From NCBI GenBank assembly GCA_023266355.1, contig JAHFQM010000014.1, positions 1 through 36,432 on the forward strand: 36,432 bases of DNA, given 5' to 3'. This document shows positions 16,519 to 25,736 of this stretch, piece by piece. The DNA comes from Aquabacterium sp. GTDB lineage: Bacteria; Pseudomonadota; Gammaproteobacteria; Burkholderiales; Burkholderiaceae_C. Made by a program: the position numbers and the translations under genes. The notes below the pieces were generated by a model. It was not told the DNA's origin, made no database searches, and saw only the letters and a program-made list of their open reading frames with translations. Every line of letters begins with the position of its first letter. Within the stretch, counting starts at the first letter, position 1.

Positions 16519-18419
16519 TGAGCGGTCTGCAGCTCGTCTGCAAAGGAAGCGGCTTTCGGGCCGCTTTTTTTTCGTGCCTCCGCGCAGCACTCTGGCTGGC
16601 CTGCGCCTGGAGCCTCGTGCCCGCGCAGGCACAAACATCGCCCGAGCCTGCTGTCGATGTCAGCGCGTGGCAGGCCCAGGCCGAACGCCAGGACCTGCAC
16701 CGCTCAGAGACCTGGCAGGCCTTGCTGCACCTGCGCGATGGGCAAGCCCAGATCCTCGACGACAGCTTCCTGCTCAGCCTGCCCGAGTTCTCGTCGCAAC
16801 GCGAACTCAAGGCCACGCTGGCCCACCTGTACGGCCCGCAATCGACGCAAGCGGTGTGCCGCTTCCCGGCCCGCTACCTCTGGCTGCAGCGCACGCTGAA
16901 CTTGCCGCCCTTGTCGCTGGCACATTGCCAGACGCTGCAGGAGTTCATCGCCCGCGCACCCGCCGAGCGCATCAGCCTCGTGTTCGCCTCCGAGAACCTC
17001 AGCCAGCCCTCCAGCATGATGGGGCACCTGTTTTTGAAGGTGGCTGGCCAGCGACCCGACGGCACCGAGGCGGCCCATGCCATCGCCTTCTTCACCGACG
17101 CGGCCACGGCCAACCTGCCCAAGCTGTTCTACGACAGCATGGTGGTGGGCAAGCAGGGCTACTTCGTGCTCACGCCTTTCCAGGACGAGGTCCAGCTCTA
17201 CGCGGTCGATGAGCAGCGCTCGCTCTGGGAATACGAACTGCAGCTCGACGCCTTCTCGCGCCAGCTCATGCAGGCGCACATGCACGAGCTGCGCCAAACC
17301 CGCATCACTTACTTCTTCCAGGACTACAACTGCGCCACCCTGGTCAAGCACATCGTGGCCCTGGCCGCGCCGCAGATGCTGGACGGACGCGAATGGTGGA
17401 CGACGCCCAAGGGCGTGGTGCAACGCGCCCAGGCGGTGGGGCTGGTGGCCAGCAGCACGGTCACGACACCCTCGCGCTGGCGCGTGCGCACTTTGCGTGA
17501 CGGTCTGCCCACACCCCAGGTGGACCAGGTGAAAGAGCAAGTCGAGCAACGGGCCCTGCCCGAAGCCGCAACCACCGCCACCGCCACCGACATCCAACAA
17601 GGCTTCCTGGCACTGGAACTGGCACGGGCCTACAACAGCCACCTGCTGGAGCAAAAGCGCATCGCGCGCAGCGATTGGCAGGCGTATGCCACACAGCTCG
17701 ACGAGGTCCGCCAACGCGACTACGCCGACCTGGCGCTCCACACCGACGCGCACAAAAACCCCGTCAACGCCCCACCCGAGCGTCAGATCAGCCTGGGCTG
17801 GCAGCGCTCGGGCGGCGCCCAGCACCTGCGGTTGGGCCTGCAGCCGGTGTCGCACGCGCTGGTCGATGACAACCGGCAGCTGTTCAGCGAAAGCGAACTG
17901 CGCCTGTTCGACAGCGCCTGGCTGGTCGAGGCCCACAGCGGCCGCGTCAGGCTGGACCACTTCACGCTGTACGCGGTGGAATCGCTGCTGCCACGCGAGG
18001 CCATGACGGGCGGATTGTCCGGCCGCTTCAAGATCGGCGTGGAGCGCCAGCCCCAGCTGCGCAGCCCCGACAAGAAGGCGCTGCTGGTCGAAGGCGCGGG
18101 CGGCTACACCTGGCGCCTGAGCGACGACCTCGACGCCTTCGCGCTGCTGGGTGGCGGCTGGGGCTACCGCCAGCAGGGCTATCTGTACGCGATGCCGAGC
18201 GTGGGCATGGTGGTGCGCGAAGTGTTCGACATGAAGACGGTGCTGCGCCTGAGCCAGATCTCACGCCCGCTGGGCCAGCAACACAGCAGCCGGGAGCTGA
18301 GCCTCAGCCAAGTCAAGTACCTGGACGCCCAGCACAGCCTGCTGCTGGAATGGCGCCGCACCTGGCAACAGGGGCGGTCGGCCAACGAGGGCATGGTGGT
18401 GCTCAAGCGCCTGTTCTGA
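16518..18419 (+). CDS. DUF4105 (Lnb N-terminal-like) domain protein, exported
   Basis: A 633-residue protein with a signal-like hydrophobic segment (about 21-38, ending VPAQAQ), then a DUF4105/Lnb-type domain (about 130-300) with FASENLSQPSSMMGHLFLKV and YFFQDYNCATLVKHIV; the conserved His and Cys suggest a papain-like (NlpC/P60-related) thiol fold. The C-terminal 250 residues (RQISLGWQRSGGAQHLRLGLQP and later) look like beta-barrel strands. A cell-envelope role is likely; the function is unknown. The only good start is the ATG overlapping the lipoprotein stop (TGATG), so translation is probably coupled. The intrinsic terminator at 16547-16572 lies inside codons 10-19 of this gene. Confidence 0.85.
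   Translation: MSGLQLVCKGSGFRAAFFSCLRAALWLACAWSLVPAQAQTSPEPAVDVSAWQAQAERQDLHRSETWQALLHLRDGQAQILDDSFLLSLPEFSSQRELKATLAHLYGPQSTQAVCRFPARYLWLQRTLNLPPLSLAHCQTLQEFIARAPAERISLVFASENLSQPSSMMGHLFLKVAGQRPDGTEAAHAIAFFTDAATANLPKLFYDSMVVGKQGYFVLTPFQDEVQLYAVDEQRSLWEYELQLDAFSRQLMQAHMHELRQTRITYFFQDYNCATLVKHIVALAAPQMLDGREWWTTPKGVVQRAQAVGLVASSTVTTPSRWRVRTLRDGLPTPQVDQVKEQVEQRALPEAATTATATDIQQGFLALELARAYNSHLLEQKRIARSDWQAYATQLDEVRQRDYADLALHTDAHKNPVNAPPERQISLGWQRSGGAQHLRLGLQPVSHALVDDNRQLFSESELRLFDSAWLVEAHSGRVRLDHFTLYAVESLLPREAMTGGLSGRFKIGVERQPQLRSPDKKALLVEGAGGYTWRLSDDLDAFALLGGGWGYRQQGYLYAMPSVGMVVREVFDMKTVLRLSQISRPLGQQHSSRELSLSQVKYLDAQHSLLLEWRRTWQQGRSANEGMVVLKRLF
16547..16572 (+). terminator. Intrinsic terminator lying inside the start of the DUF4105 gene
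   Basis: Stem AAGCGGC, loop TTTCGG, GCCGCTT, followed by a run of T (eight T in all). It is as strong as the other terminators here. It starts 28 bases after the lipoprotein stop, and in the DUF4105 frame it encodes the residues around GSGFRAAFF. A ribosome moving from the overlapping TGATG into the DUF4105 gene would cover the hairpin, so it may limit expression unless translation restarts. Confidence 0.75.
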
Positions 18420-18441
18420 CAGGCCCCGGCCCTGCGCCATG

Positions 18442-18469
18442 AAAAAGGCACCCCTCGGGGTGCCTTTTT
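18442..18469. terminator. Bidirectional intrinsic terminator between convergent genes
   Basis: AAAAAGGCACCC, loop CTCG, GGGTGCCTTTTT: a 12-bp stem with an A-tract on one side and a T-tract on the other. It serves both the DUF4105 gene (right) and the outer-membrane barrel gene (left). Confidence 0.9.
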
Positions 18470-18488
18470 GTGCAGGTCGGACTCAGGC

Positions 18489-19037
18489 TCAGAACTCGTA
18501 CTGGGCGCCGGCGCTGAACATGCGCACGGCATGGCTGTCACCGTTGTACTCGGCCGAAGTGAAGTCCGCAGCGGCAGTGGCTTTGAGGTTGCGGCTGAGC
18601 GCGTACTCCAGGCCCAGGCCGAAGTAGACCTTCGTGGAGCTTTCGGTGCGCGAAGCCCCACCCAAGCGCTGCTTCGTGTCCATCGTGGCAAAGCCCAGGC
18701 GGCCCACGCCGGTCAGCTCGCGGGTCAGGTCATGGCGCAAGGCGGCGTTCAGCACAAAGCCGCTCACTTCCTGCGAACCACCCACGAAGAGCACATTGAA
18801 CTTGCTTTTGCCAAAGTCGATGTAGGACGCTTCCAGCGCGGCCACACGGTTGAGGCGGTAGCCCACGGAAGCTTTGCCCCCCATGTCGGCGGCATCGCAG
18901 TTGGTGACGCTGGCGAAGTTGGCGACGTTGGCCGGGCAATCGACGTGCGTCAAACCGAGCGCGCCACCCACGTACACCTGGGCCGAGGCGCCACCCATCG
19001 CGGCCAGCAGCAAGCCGGCCAGTGCCATCTTCTTCAT
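18489..19037 (-). CDS. Outer membrane beta-barrel protein (OmpA-like/opacity type)
   Basis: A 182-residue protein with a 19-residue signal peptide (MKKMALAGLLLAAMGGASA) followed by alternating hydrophobic strands typical of a small 8-strand barrel: VYVGGALGLTHV, ASVGYRLNRVAALEASYIDFG, KVYFGLGLEYAL. It ends in Phe (QYEF), the usual C-terminal signal for BAM insertion. Two Cys in the first loop (near residues 34 and 47) may form a disulfide. A strong ribosome binding site AAGGAG sits 6 bases upstream. A hairpin GGGTGA-GGC-TCACCC lies just ahead of it (about 19058-19072) and could affect the mRNA. Specific function unknown. Confidence 0.88.
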   Translation of the reverse strand: MKKMALAGLLLAAMGGASAQVYVGGALGLTHVDCPANVANFASVTNCDAADMGGKASVGYRLNRVAALEASYIDFGKSKFNVLFVGGSQEVSGFVLNAALRHDLTRELTGVGRLGFATMDTKQRLGGASRTESSTKVYFGLGLEYALSRNLKATAAADFTSAEYNGDSHAVRMFSAGAQYEF

Positions 19038-19172
19038 GTGAATCTCCTTGGTTTTGGGTGAGCCTCACCCGAAAGAACGACGAATTTAACGCGAAGCGGT
19101 TCGCCCTTCATCCCTCAAGGCGGTGCAGGGTTTTCCCGCAAGGTGTGACAGGTCGGCAACATCTGCGGCCCG

Positions 19173-20120
19173 TCACCGGGCCAGGAAGGACTGCACCGCT
19201 GCCACGGTCGCGGCCGGGTCTTCCTCGTGGGGGACGTGGCCCAGGCCATCGAACACCACCAGGCGGCTGCCGGCGATGTCGTGCTGGAAATGGTCGGCGT
19301 TGTCCGGCGGGATGAGCCTGTCCTGGCCGCCCCAGAGGATGAGCGTGGGCTGCTTGACCGAGGGAATTTGCGCGGCGTACTGCCCACCGGGGCTCTGCCT
19401 AAAGCGCTCGCCCAGGGCGTGGCGGTTGCCTGCGCGCAAGGTGAGTTCGAAGTAGCGGTCGATGAGTACGGGCGTGATGCGGCTGGGGTCGCCGTAAACG
19501 TTGCGCACGCTGGATTCGATCATGCTGCGCGGCAAGACGTTCTCCATCACCGGGCGCAGCCATGGGATCTGCGCGACCTTGAAGCCGATCGGCACCGATG
19601 TCGGGTCATAGGGGTAGCCGGCCGCATCGACCAGCACCAGCTTGCTGACACGCTCAGGGTGGTCCACCGCCAGCTTCCAGGCCAGGCCGCCGCCGAAGGA
19701 GTTGCCCGCCACCACGGCCTGCTTCACGCCGAGTTGGTCGAGCAGGGCCACAAGGAAGTCCACGTAGTGCGTGAGCTGGTAGTTGCCATCGGGCATCGGG
19801 CCCGTCAGGCCGAAGCCGGGCAGGTCCATGCGGATGACGCGGCGCTGGCCTTTCAGGGCCTCGGCCCAGCCGTCCCAGGTGTGCAGGCTGGCCGAGGTGC
19901 CATGCAGCAGCACGATGGGCTGGGGGTCGCTGCGCGGGCCTTCGTCGCGCAGGTGCACCTGCATGCCCATGAGGCCCACGAACTGCGATGGCGGCGGCGC
20001 CCAGCGGGCCTTGAGGCTGTCCACGTCGCGGTCGGGCGCCCAGGCCTTGACCACGCCGAGGCCCACCAACACCCCCAGGACGAGCAAGAGCCCGCCCAAC
20101 ACCTTCGTCCACTTCGCCAT
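19173..20120 (-). CDS. Alpha/beta hydrolase, membrane-anchored or exported
   Basis: A 315-residue alpha/beta-fold hydrolase. An N-terminal hydrophobic helix (about 7-27) makes it membrane-anchored or secreted. The oxyanion motif HGTS (about 74-77) precedes the nucleophile elbow GNSFGG with S141; the acid is D267 in WGGQDRLIP and the base is H295 in GLGHVPHEE, so the triad is complete. It is close in style to lipases/esterases and meta-cleavage hydrolases; the substrate cannot be read from sequence. It lies 79 bp downstream of the histidine-phosphatase-like gene on the same strand and may share its transcript. Confidence 0.9.
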   Translation of the reverse strand: MAKWTKVLGGLLLVLGVLVGLGVVKAWAPDRDVDSLKARWAPPPSQFVGLMGMQVHLRDEGPRSDPQPIVLLHGTSASLHTWDGWAEALKGQRRVIRMDLPGFGLTGPMPDGNYQLTHYVDFLVALLDQLGVKQAVVAGNSFGGGLAWKLAVDHPERVSKLVLVDAAGYPYDPTSVPIGFKVAQIPWLRPVMENVLPRSMIESSVRNVYGDPSRITPVLIDRYFELTLRAGNRHALGERFRQSPGGQYAAQIPSVKQPTLILWGGQDRLIPPDNADHFQHDIAGSRLVVFDGLGHVPHEEDPAATVAAVQSFLAR

Positions 20121-20199
20121 CGTGTGCCCCCTTGTGCGTGTGTGCTGGACCCGATCGCACGCTGCGACGGGCCCCGGGACATTGTCACGGTCTGGCGGC

Positions 20200-20892
20200 T
20201 CAGCGGTAACTCAACAGGGAAGGATTCGCGCCTTCAACGTGGGCATGCTCGTTGATGGACACCAGGTGCAGGCCATCCCGGCCCACCAAAATCTTCGTGA
20301 TGCCGGCGTTGGCCAGCGTCCAGTTGATGGTGAAGGCCTGGGTGTCGTGCAGGCCCAGCAGGTGGGCACACACCACGCTGATGAAGCCGCCCGAGGTGAA
20401 CACCGCGGCCTGGCCCTTGGCGGGCGTCAGCTGCACCAGCTCTTCCAGCGTGGACACGCAGCGCAGCTTGAACACCGACCAGGGCTCGCTGTACTCGGCG
20501 TCGTGGTTGCCACCGACCCAGCGCGAGACCGCGTCCTGGAAAAAGGTCTGGAAGGCACGGCGCGGGTCACCGCTGGCGGCCATCTCCGACATCATCAAGG
20601 CCTTGTCGGCGTAGCGTGGCTGGGCCACCTCGATGACGTTCTCGTGGTCGAACTCGTTGACGCCGGCGTGGATGCGCATCTGCACGTCCAGCGCCATGGC
20701 CGACAAGGCCGCGCGGGCCGTGTCCTGGTGGCGCTGCATGGTGCCGCTGACCACCACCTCCGGGCTCACGCCGCGGGCCTTCAGCGCCTGCCCGACGGCG
20801 TGACCTTGCTGGTGTCCCAGGGCCGAGAGCTCGTCGTAGTTCTGGCTGCCAAACGACGCCTGGCCATGGCGGATGAGGTAGAGCGCGCCCAT
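20200..20892 (-). CDS. Histidine phosphatase superfamily protein, atypical
   Basis: A 230-residue branch-1 histidine phosphatase (phosphoglycerate mutase-like fold). The phosphohistidine motif R8-H9-G10 is intact, and SGTMQRHQDTA supplies the usual phosphate-binding Arg. The segment that normally carries the second catalytic His (SHG) reads TSGGF at 166-170, so that His is replaced by Gly. Related subfamilies also show TSGG, so it may be a distinct group rather than a broken enzyme. It starts 25 bp after the acyl-CoA dehydrogenase stop and is probably in the same operon. Substrate unknown. Confidence 0.88.
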   Translation of the reverse strand: MGALYLIRHGQASFGSQNYDELSALGHQQGHAVGQALKARGVSPEVVVSGTMQRHQDTARAALSAMALDVQMRIHAGVNEFDHENVIEVAQPRYADKALMMSEMAASGDPRRAFQTFFQDAVSRWVGGNHDAEYSEPWSVFKLRCVSTLEELVQLTPAKGQAAVFTSGGFISVVCAHLLGLHDTQAFTINWTLANAGITKILVGRDGLHLVSINEHAHVEGANPSLLSYR

Positions 20893-20917
20893 GTCGATGT
20901 GCTTTCCGCCGTGCGCC

Positions 20918-22147
<1,230 letters not shown>

Positions 22148-22223
22148 GGGGGTCTCCTGGGTGGGATGAGGCTGTCTGCCTTCGGTCCCTGGATGCTACG
22201 CCGCCATCACCCTTGCATCAAAT

Positions 22224-22237
22224 GATGAATTTTCATC
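22224..22237. promoter_or_regulatory. Palindrome GATGAATTTTCATC upstream of acyl-CoA dehydrogenase
   Basis: A perfect 6-bp inverted repeat with a TT centre, in the only AT-rich patch between the lysR stop codon and the acyl-CoA dehydrogenase start. It contains the T-N11-A pattern of LysR sites (T 22223, A 22235). A likely operator for the neighbouring LysR regulator, by position. Confidence 0.45.
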
Positions 22238-22250
22238 GCAAGTCATGCAT

Positions 22251-23192
22251 TCAGCGCATGGCCTGGCGCGCACCCGCGGCCACGCTCTCGCGCATCCAGC
22301 GGTGCACCGGGTCGGCTTCGCGGTCGGCGTGCCAGTACATCCAGATGCCGATGGGCGGCACCGGCACGGGCAGCTCGCGCAGGGTCAGGGGCAAGGCCCG
22401 GGTGAGCTGCTCGGCGTAGGTGCGCGGCAGCGTCAGCAAGGCATCGCTGGCCACGACCACGTTGGCGGCCGCGAAGTAATGCTGGCAGCGCAGGATGACC
22501 TCGCGTTCGCCCAGCCCCTGCGCGGCCCACACGGCCTGCAGGGGGTCGGGCTGTTCGGGCTGCAAGGTCACCATCACGTGCTGCTGGGCAAAGTAGGTGG
22601 GCACATCCAGTGCGCCTTGCACGGGATGGTCTCGGCGCACCAGCACGGCCAGGTCCTCGTCGGCCAGGTGCTCGCCGCGGATGCGACCGGCCACGCGGCG
22701 CTGGCGGTCGATGACGAGGTCCACCTCGCCGAGCGTCAGGCTGCGCTCCAGCGCGTCGCGCGGCACGCGCACGCTGGCCAGTTTCACGTGCGGGGCCACG
22801 CGGCCCAGGCTGGCCATCAAGGGCGGCAGGGTGATGGCTTCGAGCACATCGCGCATGCCCAGGCGCAGGGTCATGTTCAGCGTCAGCGGGTCGAAGGTGT
22901 CGGCCTGGCCCATGAGCGACTGCAGGCCGCGCAGGTGGGCCTGCACCTCGCCGATGACGCGCCGGGTCAGCTCGGTCGGCACCATCTGGTTGCCCTGGCG
23001 CACGAACAGCGGGTCGCCCCACAGGCGGCGCAAGCGGGCCAGGGCGTGGCTCACGGCCGGCTGGCTGAGGTGCAGGTGGCGGGCGGCGCCAGAGATGCCA
23101 CCGTGCTCATAGACAGCGTCCATCACACGGAACAGGTTGAGGTCCAGGCGCGAGACCGCGGCGCCAGACGTCTTGAAAGCGGGCATGACCAT
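22251..23192 (-). CDS. LysR family transcriptional regulator
   Basis: A 313-residue LysR regulator. The winged helix-turn-helix (LDLNLFRVMDAVYEHGGISGAARHLHLSQPAVSHALARLR, about 16-55) is typical, with a PBP-like effector domain from about 100. The LDLNLFRV start is characteristic of the NodD/NahR-like branch that often senses aromatic or acyl compounds; the ligand here is unknown. The start could be 23192 or 23186. It lies upstream of and on the same strand as the acyl-CoA dehydrogenase gene, with a palindromic site between them, so it is the likely regulator of that operon. Confidence 0.92.
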   Translation of the reverse strand: MVMPAFKTSGAAVSRLDLNLFRVMDAVYEHGGISGAARHLHLSQPAVSHALARLRRLWGDPLFVRQGNQMVPTELTRRVIGEVQAHLRGLQSLMGQADTFDPLTLNMTLRLGMRDVLEAITLPPLMASLGRVAPHVKLASVRVPRDALERSLTLGEVDLVIDRQRRVAGRIRGEHLADEDLAVLVRRDHPVQGALDVPTYFAQQHVMVTLQPEQPDPLQAVWAAQGLGEREVILRCQHYFAAANVVVASDALLTLPRTYAEQLTRALPLTLRELPVPVPPIGIWMYWHADREADPVHRWMRESVAAGARQAMR

Positions 23193-23578
23193 GGGCCGTC
23201 ACCTTACACCGAGCCGATGCCACGGCGTGTGCCGCCAAGCGCCGTGGTTTTTGCACTCGCACGGTCCTCGTCCAAGGCGCACAGGGCGAGCGCGCGTCAT
23301 AATGGCACCTTGCCGCTCAAGCGGCGCACACATGGAGCGTTCACCTTGGACAGTCACCCTCGGTGACCGCCCACTCCAGCCAACCGGCGCCAGGGCCCGG
23401 CTCGATGCCAGCCCCGCGCACCGGATGCGGCCAGCCCCTCGGCATGCACTGACTGCACGCACCGAGCGCGGGACGGCCTTGCGGGAGGGGGCGGCACACC
23501 CAACACCACCCCTCACCGTCATCCGTGCACCCCGGGCGCCACGCACCAGTCCCGCGGCATGCACGCGCTGGAGACCCC
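23193..23578 (+). promoter_or_regulatory. lysR-corA intergenic region with hairpin-rich corA leader
   Basis: 386 bp without a convincing gene. A -10-like CATAAT is at 23298-23303 with no clear -35. After it come two clean hairpins, GCCGC-TCAA-GCGGC (23312-23325) and GTCACC-CTC-GGTGAC (23353-23367), then about 200 bp of GC-rich DNA up to corA. If transcription starts near 23310, corA would have an untranslated leader of about 270 nt, long enough for RNA-based control by Mg2+. I do not recognise a known Mg2+ riboswitch in it. Confidence 0.35.
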
Positions 23579-24544
23579 ATGCTCAACGTTTTCACGCTGG
23601 CCAACGGCCGCCTTTTCCAGGAAGAAATCGACAGCCTCGATGAGCTCACGCCCGTGAGCCCGATCTGGGTGGACCTGGAAGACCCCACGCCCGAAGAAAA
23701 GGGCTGGATCGCCGTGCGCTTCGGCCTCGTCATCCCCGGCGACATCATCGACGACGACCTGGAAGAGTCGGCCCGCTTCTACGAAGAAGACGACGCCGTG
23801 CACATCCGCTCCGACTTCCTGATCGACGACGACGACACCCCGCGCAACGTCCGCGTGGCCTTCATCCTGCACAACAATGTGCTGTTCTCGATCCACCGCG
23901 AGGACCTGCCCGTCTTCCGCTTGTTGCGCATGCGCGCACGCCGCATCCCGGCCCTGATCGAAGACGCCAAGGACGTGCTGCTCAAGCTCTACGACGCCGA
24001 CGCCGAGTACTCCGCCGACACGCTGGAGAACATCTACGACGAGCTGGAGAAAGTCAGCAAGCGCGTGCTGCAAGACGAAGTCAACGATGCCGCCGCCGCC
24101 GAGGCGCTGGCGGCCATCGCCCGCCAGGAAGACTTGAACGGCCGCATCCGCCGCAACGTCATGGACACGCGCCGCGCCCTGAGCTTCATGATGCGCGCCC
24201 GCATGCTCACCACCGACCAGTTCGAAGAAGCCCGGCAAATTTTGCGCGACATCGACTCGCTCGACTCGCACACCGCCTTCCTCTTCGACAAGATCAACTT
24301 CCTGATGGACGCCACGGTGGGCTTCATCAACATCAACCAGAACAAGATCATCAAGATCTTCTCGGTGGCCTCGGTCGCGCTGCTGCCGCCCACCCTGGTG
24401 GCCAGCGTCTACGGCATGAACCAAAAGTTCCCGGAGCTGGAGTGGTTGGGTCCCGTCTGGAGCTACCCCTACACGGTCGCCCTGATGGTGGCCAGCGCCT
24501 TGGTGCCCATGTGGTACTTCAAGCGCCGCGGCTGGCTGAGCTGA
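23579..24544 (+). CDS. corA: Magnesium/cobalt transporter CorA family protein
   Basis: Inner-membrane pentameric Mg2+ (Co2+/Ni2+) channel. The 321-residue protein has a large acidic cytoplasmic N-terminal domain, a long helical stalk (about 150-255), two C-terminal transmembrane helices and the signature G279-M280-N281 in YGMN, at the end of the first. The C-terminus is short and basic (KRRGWLS), as in CorA. ATG 23579 gives the normal MLNVFTLANGR start; a longer in-frame start at 23525 is less likely. The MFS gene starts 16 bp after it and may be co-transcribed. Confidence 0.95.
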   Translation: MLNVFTLANGRLFQEEIDSLDELTPVSPIWVDLEDPTPEEKGWIAVRFGLVIPGDIIDDDLEESARFYEEDDAVHIRSDFLIDDDDTPRNVRVAFILHNNVLFSIHREDLPVFRLLRMRARRIPALIEDAKDVLLKLYDADAEYSADTLENIYDELEKVSKRVLQDEVNDAAAAEALAAIARQEDLNGRIRRNVMDTRRALSFMMRARMLTTDQFEEARQILRDIDSLDSHTAFLFDKINFLMDATVGFININQNKIIKIFSVASVALLPPTLVASVYGMNQKFPELEWLGPVWSYPYTVALMVASALVPMWYFKRRGWLS

Positions 24545-24560
24545 AGGCACACCCCGCCAG

Positions 24561-25736
24561 ATGCCCCTTCGCCGGCCGAACCTGCCTGCCCTCCCTGACG
24601 GCCTGTGGCGCGTCATGCTGGGCACCACCTGCGTGGTGCTGGCCTTCAGCCTGCTCAACCCCGTGCTGGCCGTGCGCCTGCAGATGGGCGGCACCAGCAG
24701 CACGGCCATCGGCCTGTTCGCCACCCTGCCTTTCCTGAGCGTGGCCCTGTTGGTGCCCCTGGTGCCCCGGCTGTTCGCGCGCATCGGCGTGGGCCAGGCC
24801 TACCGGCTGGGCCTGCTGCTGGAGCTCATCGCTTGTCTGGGCTACCTGCTGACGGACGACTACCGCGCCTGGTGCGCCCTGGGCCTGGTGGCCGGCCTGG
24901 GCGCCGCCGCCGCCTGGAACGCCACCGAAGCCCTGATCGCCCACAACGTGCCAGCCACGCACCGCGGTCGCCTGACGGGCATGTACCAGGCGCTGCTGGG
25001 CGCAGGCATGGCCATCGGCCCCATGCTGCCCGCCCTGCTGGGCCTGAGCCCGCAAGCCGCCAACGGCCTGGCTGCTGCGGGCCTGGCGCTGGGCCTGGCC
25101 CTGACGCTCGCGCCCAGCGTGGCACGGCTCAAGGCCATGCACGATGACCACGTGCCCATGGGCCTGATGGCAGCTTGGCGCTTTCGCCCGGCACTCGCCT
25201 GGGCTGCTGTGGTGGGCGGCGTGTTCGAGGTCGGCCTGGGGTCCATCACCACGGCCTATGGCGCGCAAATCGGGCTGGACCTGGGCCGCGCCACCTCCAT
25301 CGCCGGGGCCTTGGGCCTGGGCAGCTTCGCCCTGCAATACCCCATCGGCTGGCTGGCCGACCACCTGCCGCCCCGCCGCCTGTTCGCCGCCGGCGCGGGC
25401 CTGCTGGTGCTCAGCGCCCTGGCTTTTGTGGAAGCGGCCGAGCACCCCGCGCTGCTGTGGGTCTGCGCAGGCCTGTGGGGAGGCGTGGGCGGAGCGCTCT
25501 ACACGCTCAGCATGATCCGCGTGGCGCATGACTTCGCCGACAGTTCGGCCCTGGCCGGCACCTCGGCCATGATCGCCGGCTACACGGTGGGTGGGGCGCT
25601 GGGCCCCATCGTCAGTGGCTGGGTGTTCGACCACCTCGGCGTGGGTGGCCAGGGCATGTGGCTGGCGGCGCTCGCCTTCAGCCTGCTGCTGATGCAGACC
25701 CGACCCGCAACGCCTGGATCTGCCACCACTGGCTGA
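24561..25736 (+). CDS. Major facilitator superfamily (MFS) transporter
   Basis: A 391-residue inner-membrane transporter with about 12 hydrophobic segments. The loop after helix 2 holds VPRLFARIGVGQAYRLG, a degenerate version of the MFS motif A, and the second-half copy is GWLADHLPPRRLF, the better match. Substrate unknown. It follows corA by 16 bp. Its last 59 bases overlap tail-to-tail the end of the histidine kinase gene on the other strand. Confidence 0.92.
   Translation: MPLRRPNLPALPDGLWRVMLGTTCVVLAFSLLNPVLAVRLQMGGTSSTAIGLFATLPFLSVALLVPLVPRLFARIGVGQAYRLGLLLELIACLGYLLTDDYRAWCALGLVAGLGAAAAWNATEALIAHNVPATHRGRLTGMYQALLGAGMAIGPMLPALLGLSPQAANGLAAAGLALGLALTLAPSVARLKAMHDDHVPMGLMAAWRFRPALAWAAVVGGVFEVGLGSITTAYGAQIGLDLGRATSIAGALGLGSFALQYPIGWLADHLPPRRLFAAGAGLLVLSALAFVEAAEHPALLWVCAGLWGGVGGALYTLSMIRVAHDFADSSALAGTSAMIAGYTVGGALGPIVSGWVFDHLGVGGQGMWLAALAFSLLLMQTRPATPGSATTG

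Noticed and set aside
23137..23643. Open frame through the corA leader that might be a regulatory leader peptide
   Set aside because: It is 168 codons of Arg/Pro/Ala-rich sequence without a good ribosome binding site, and it ends inside corA. It does not look like an mgtL-type short proline leader.
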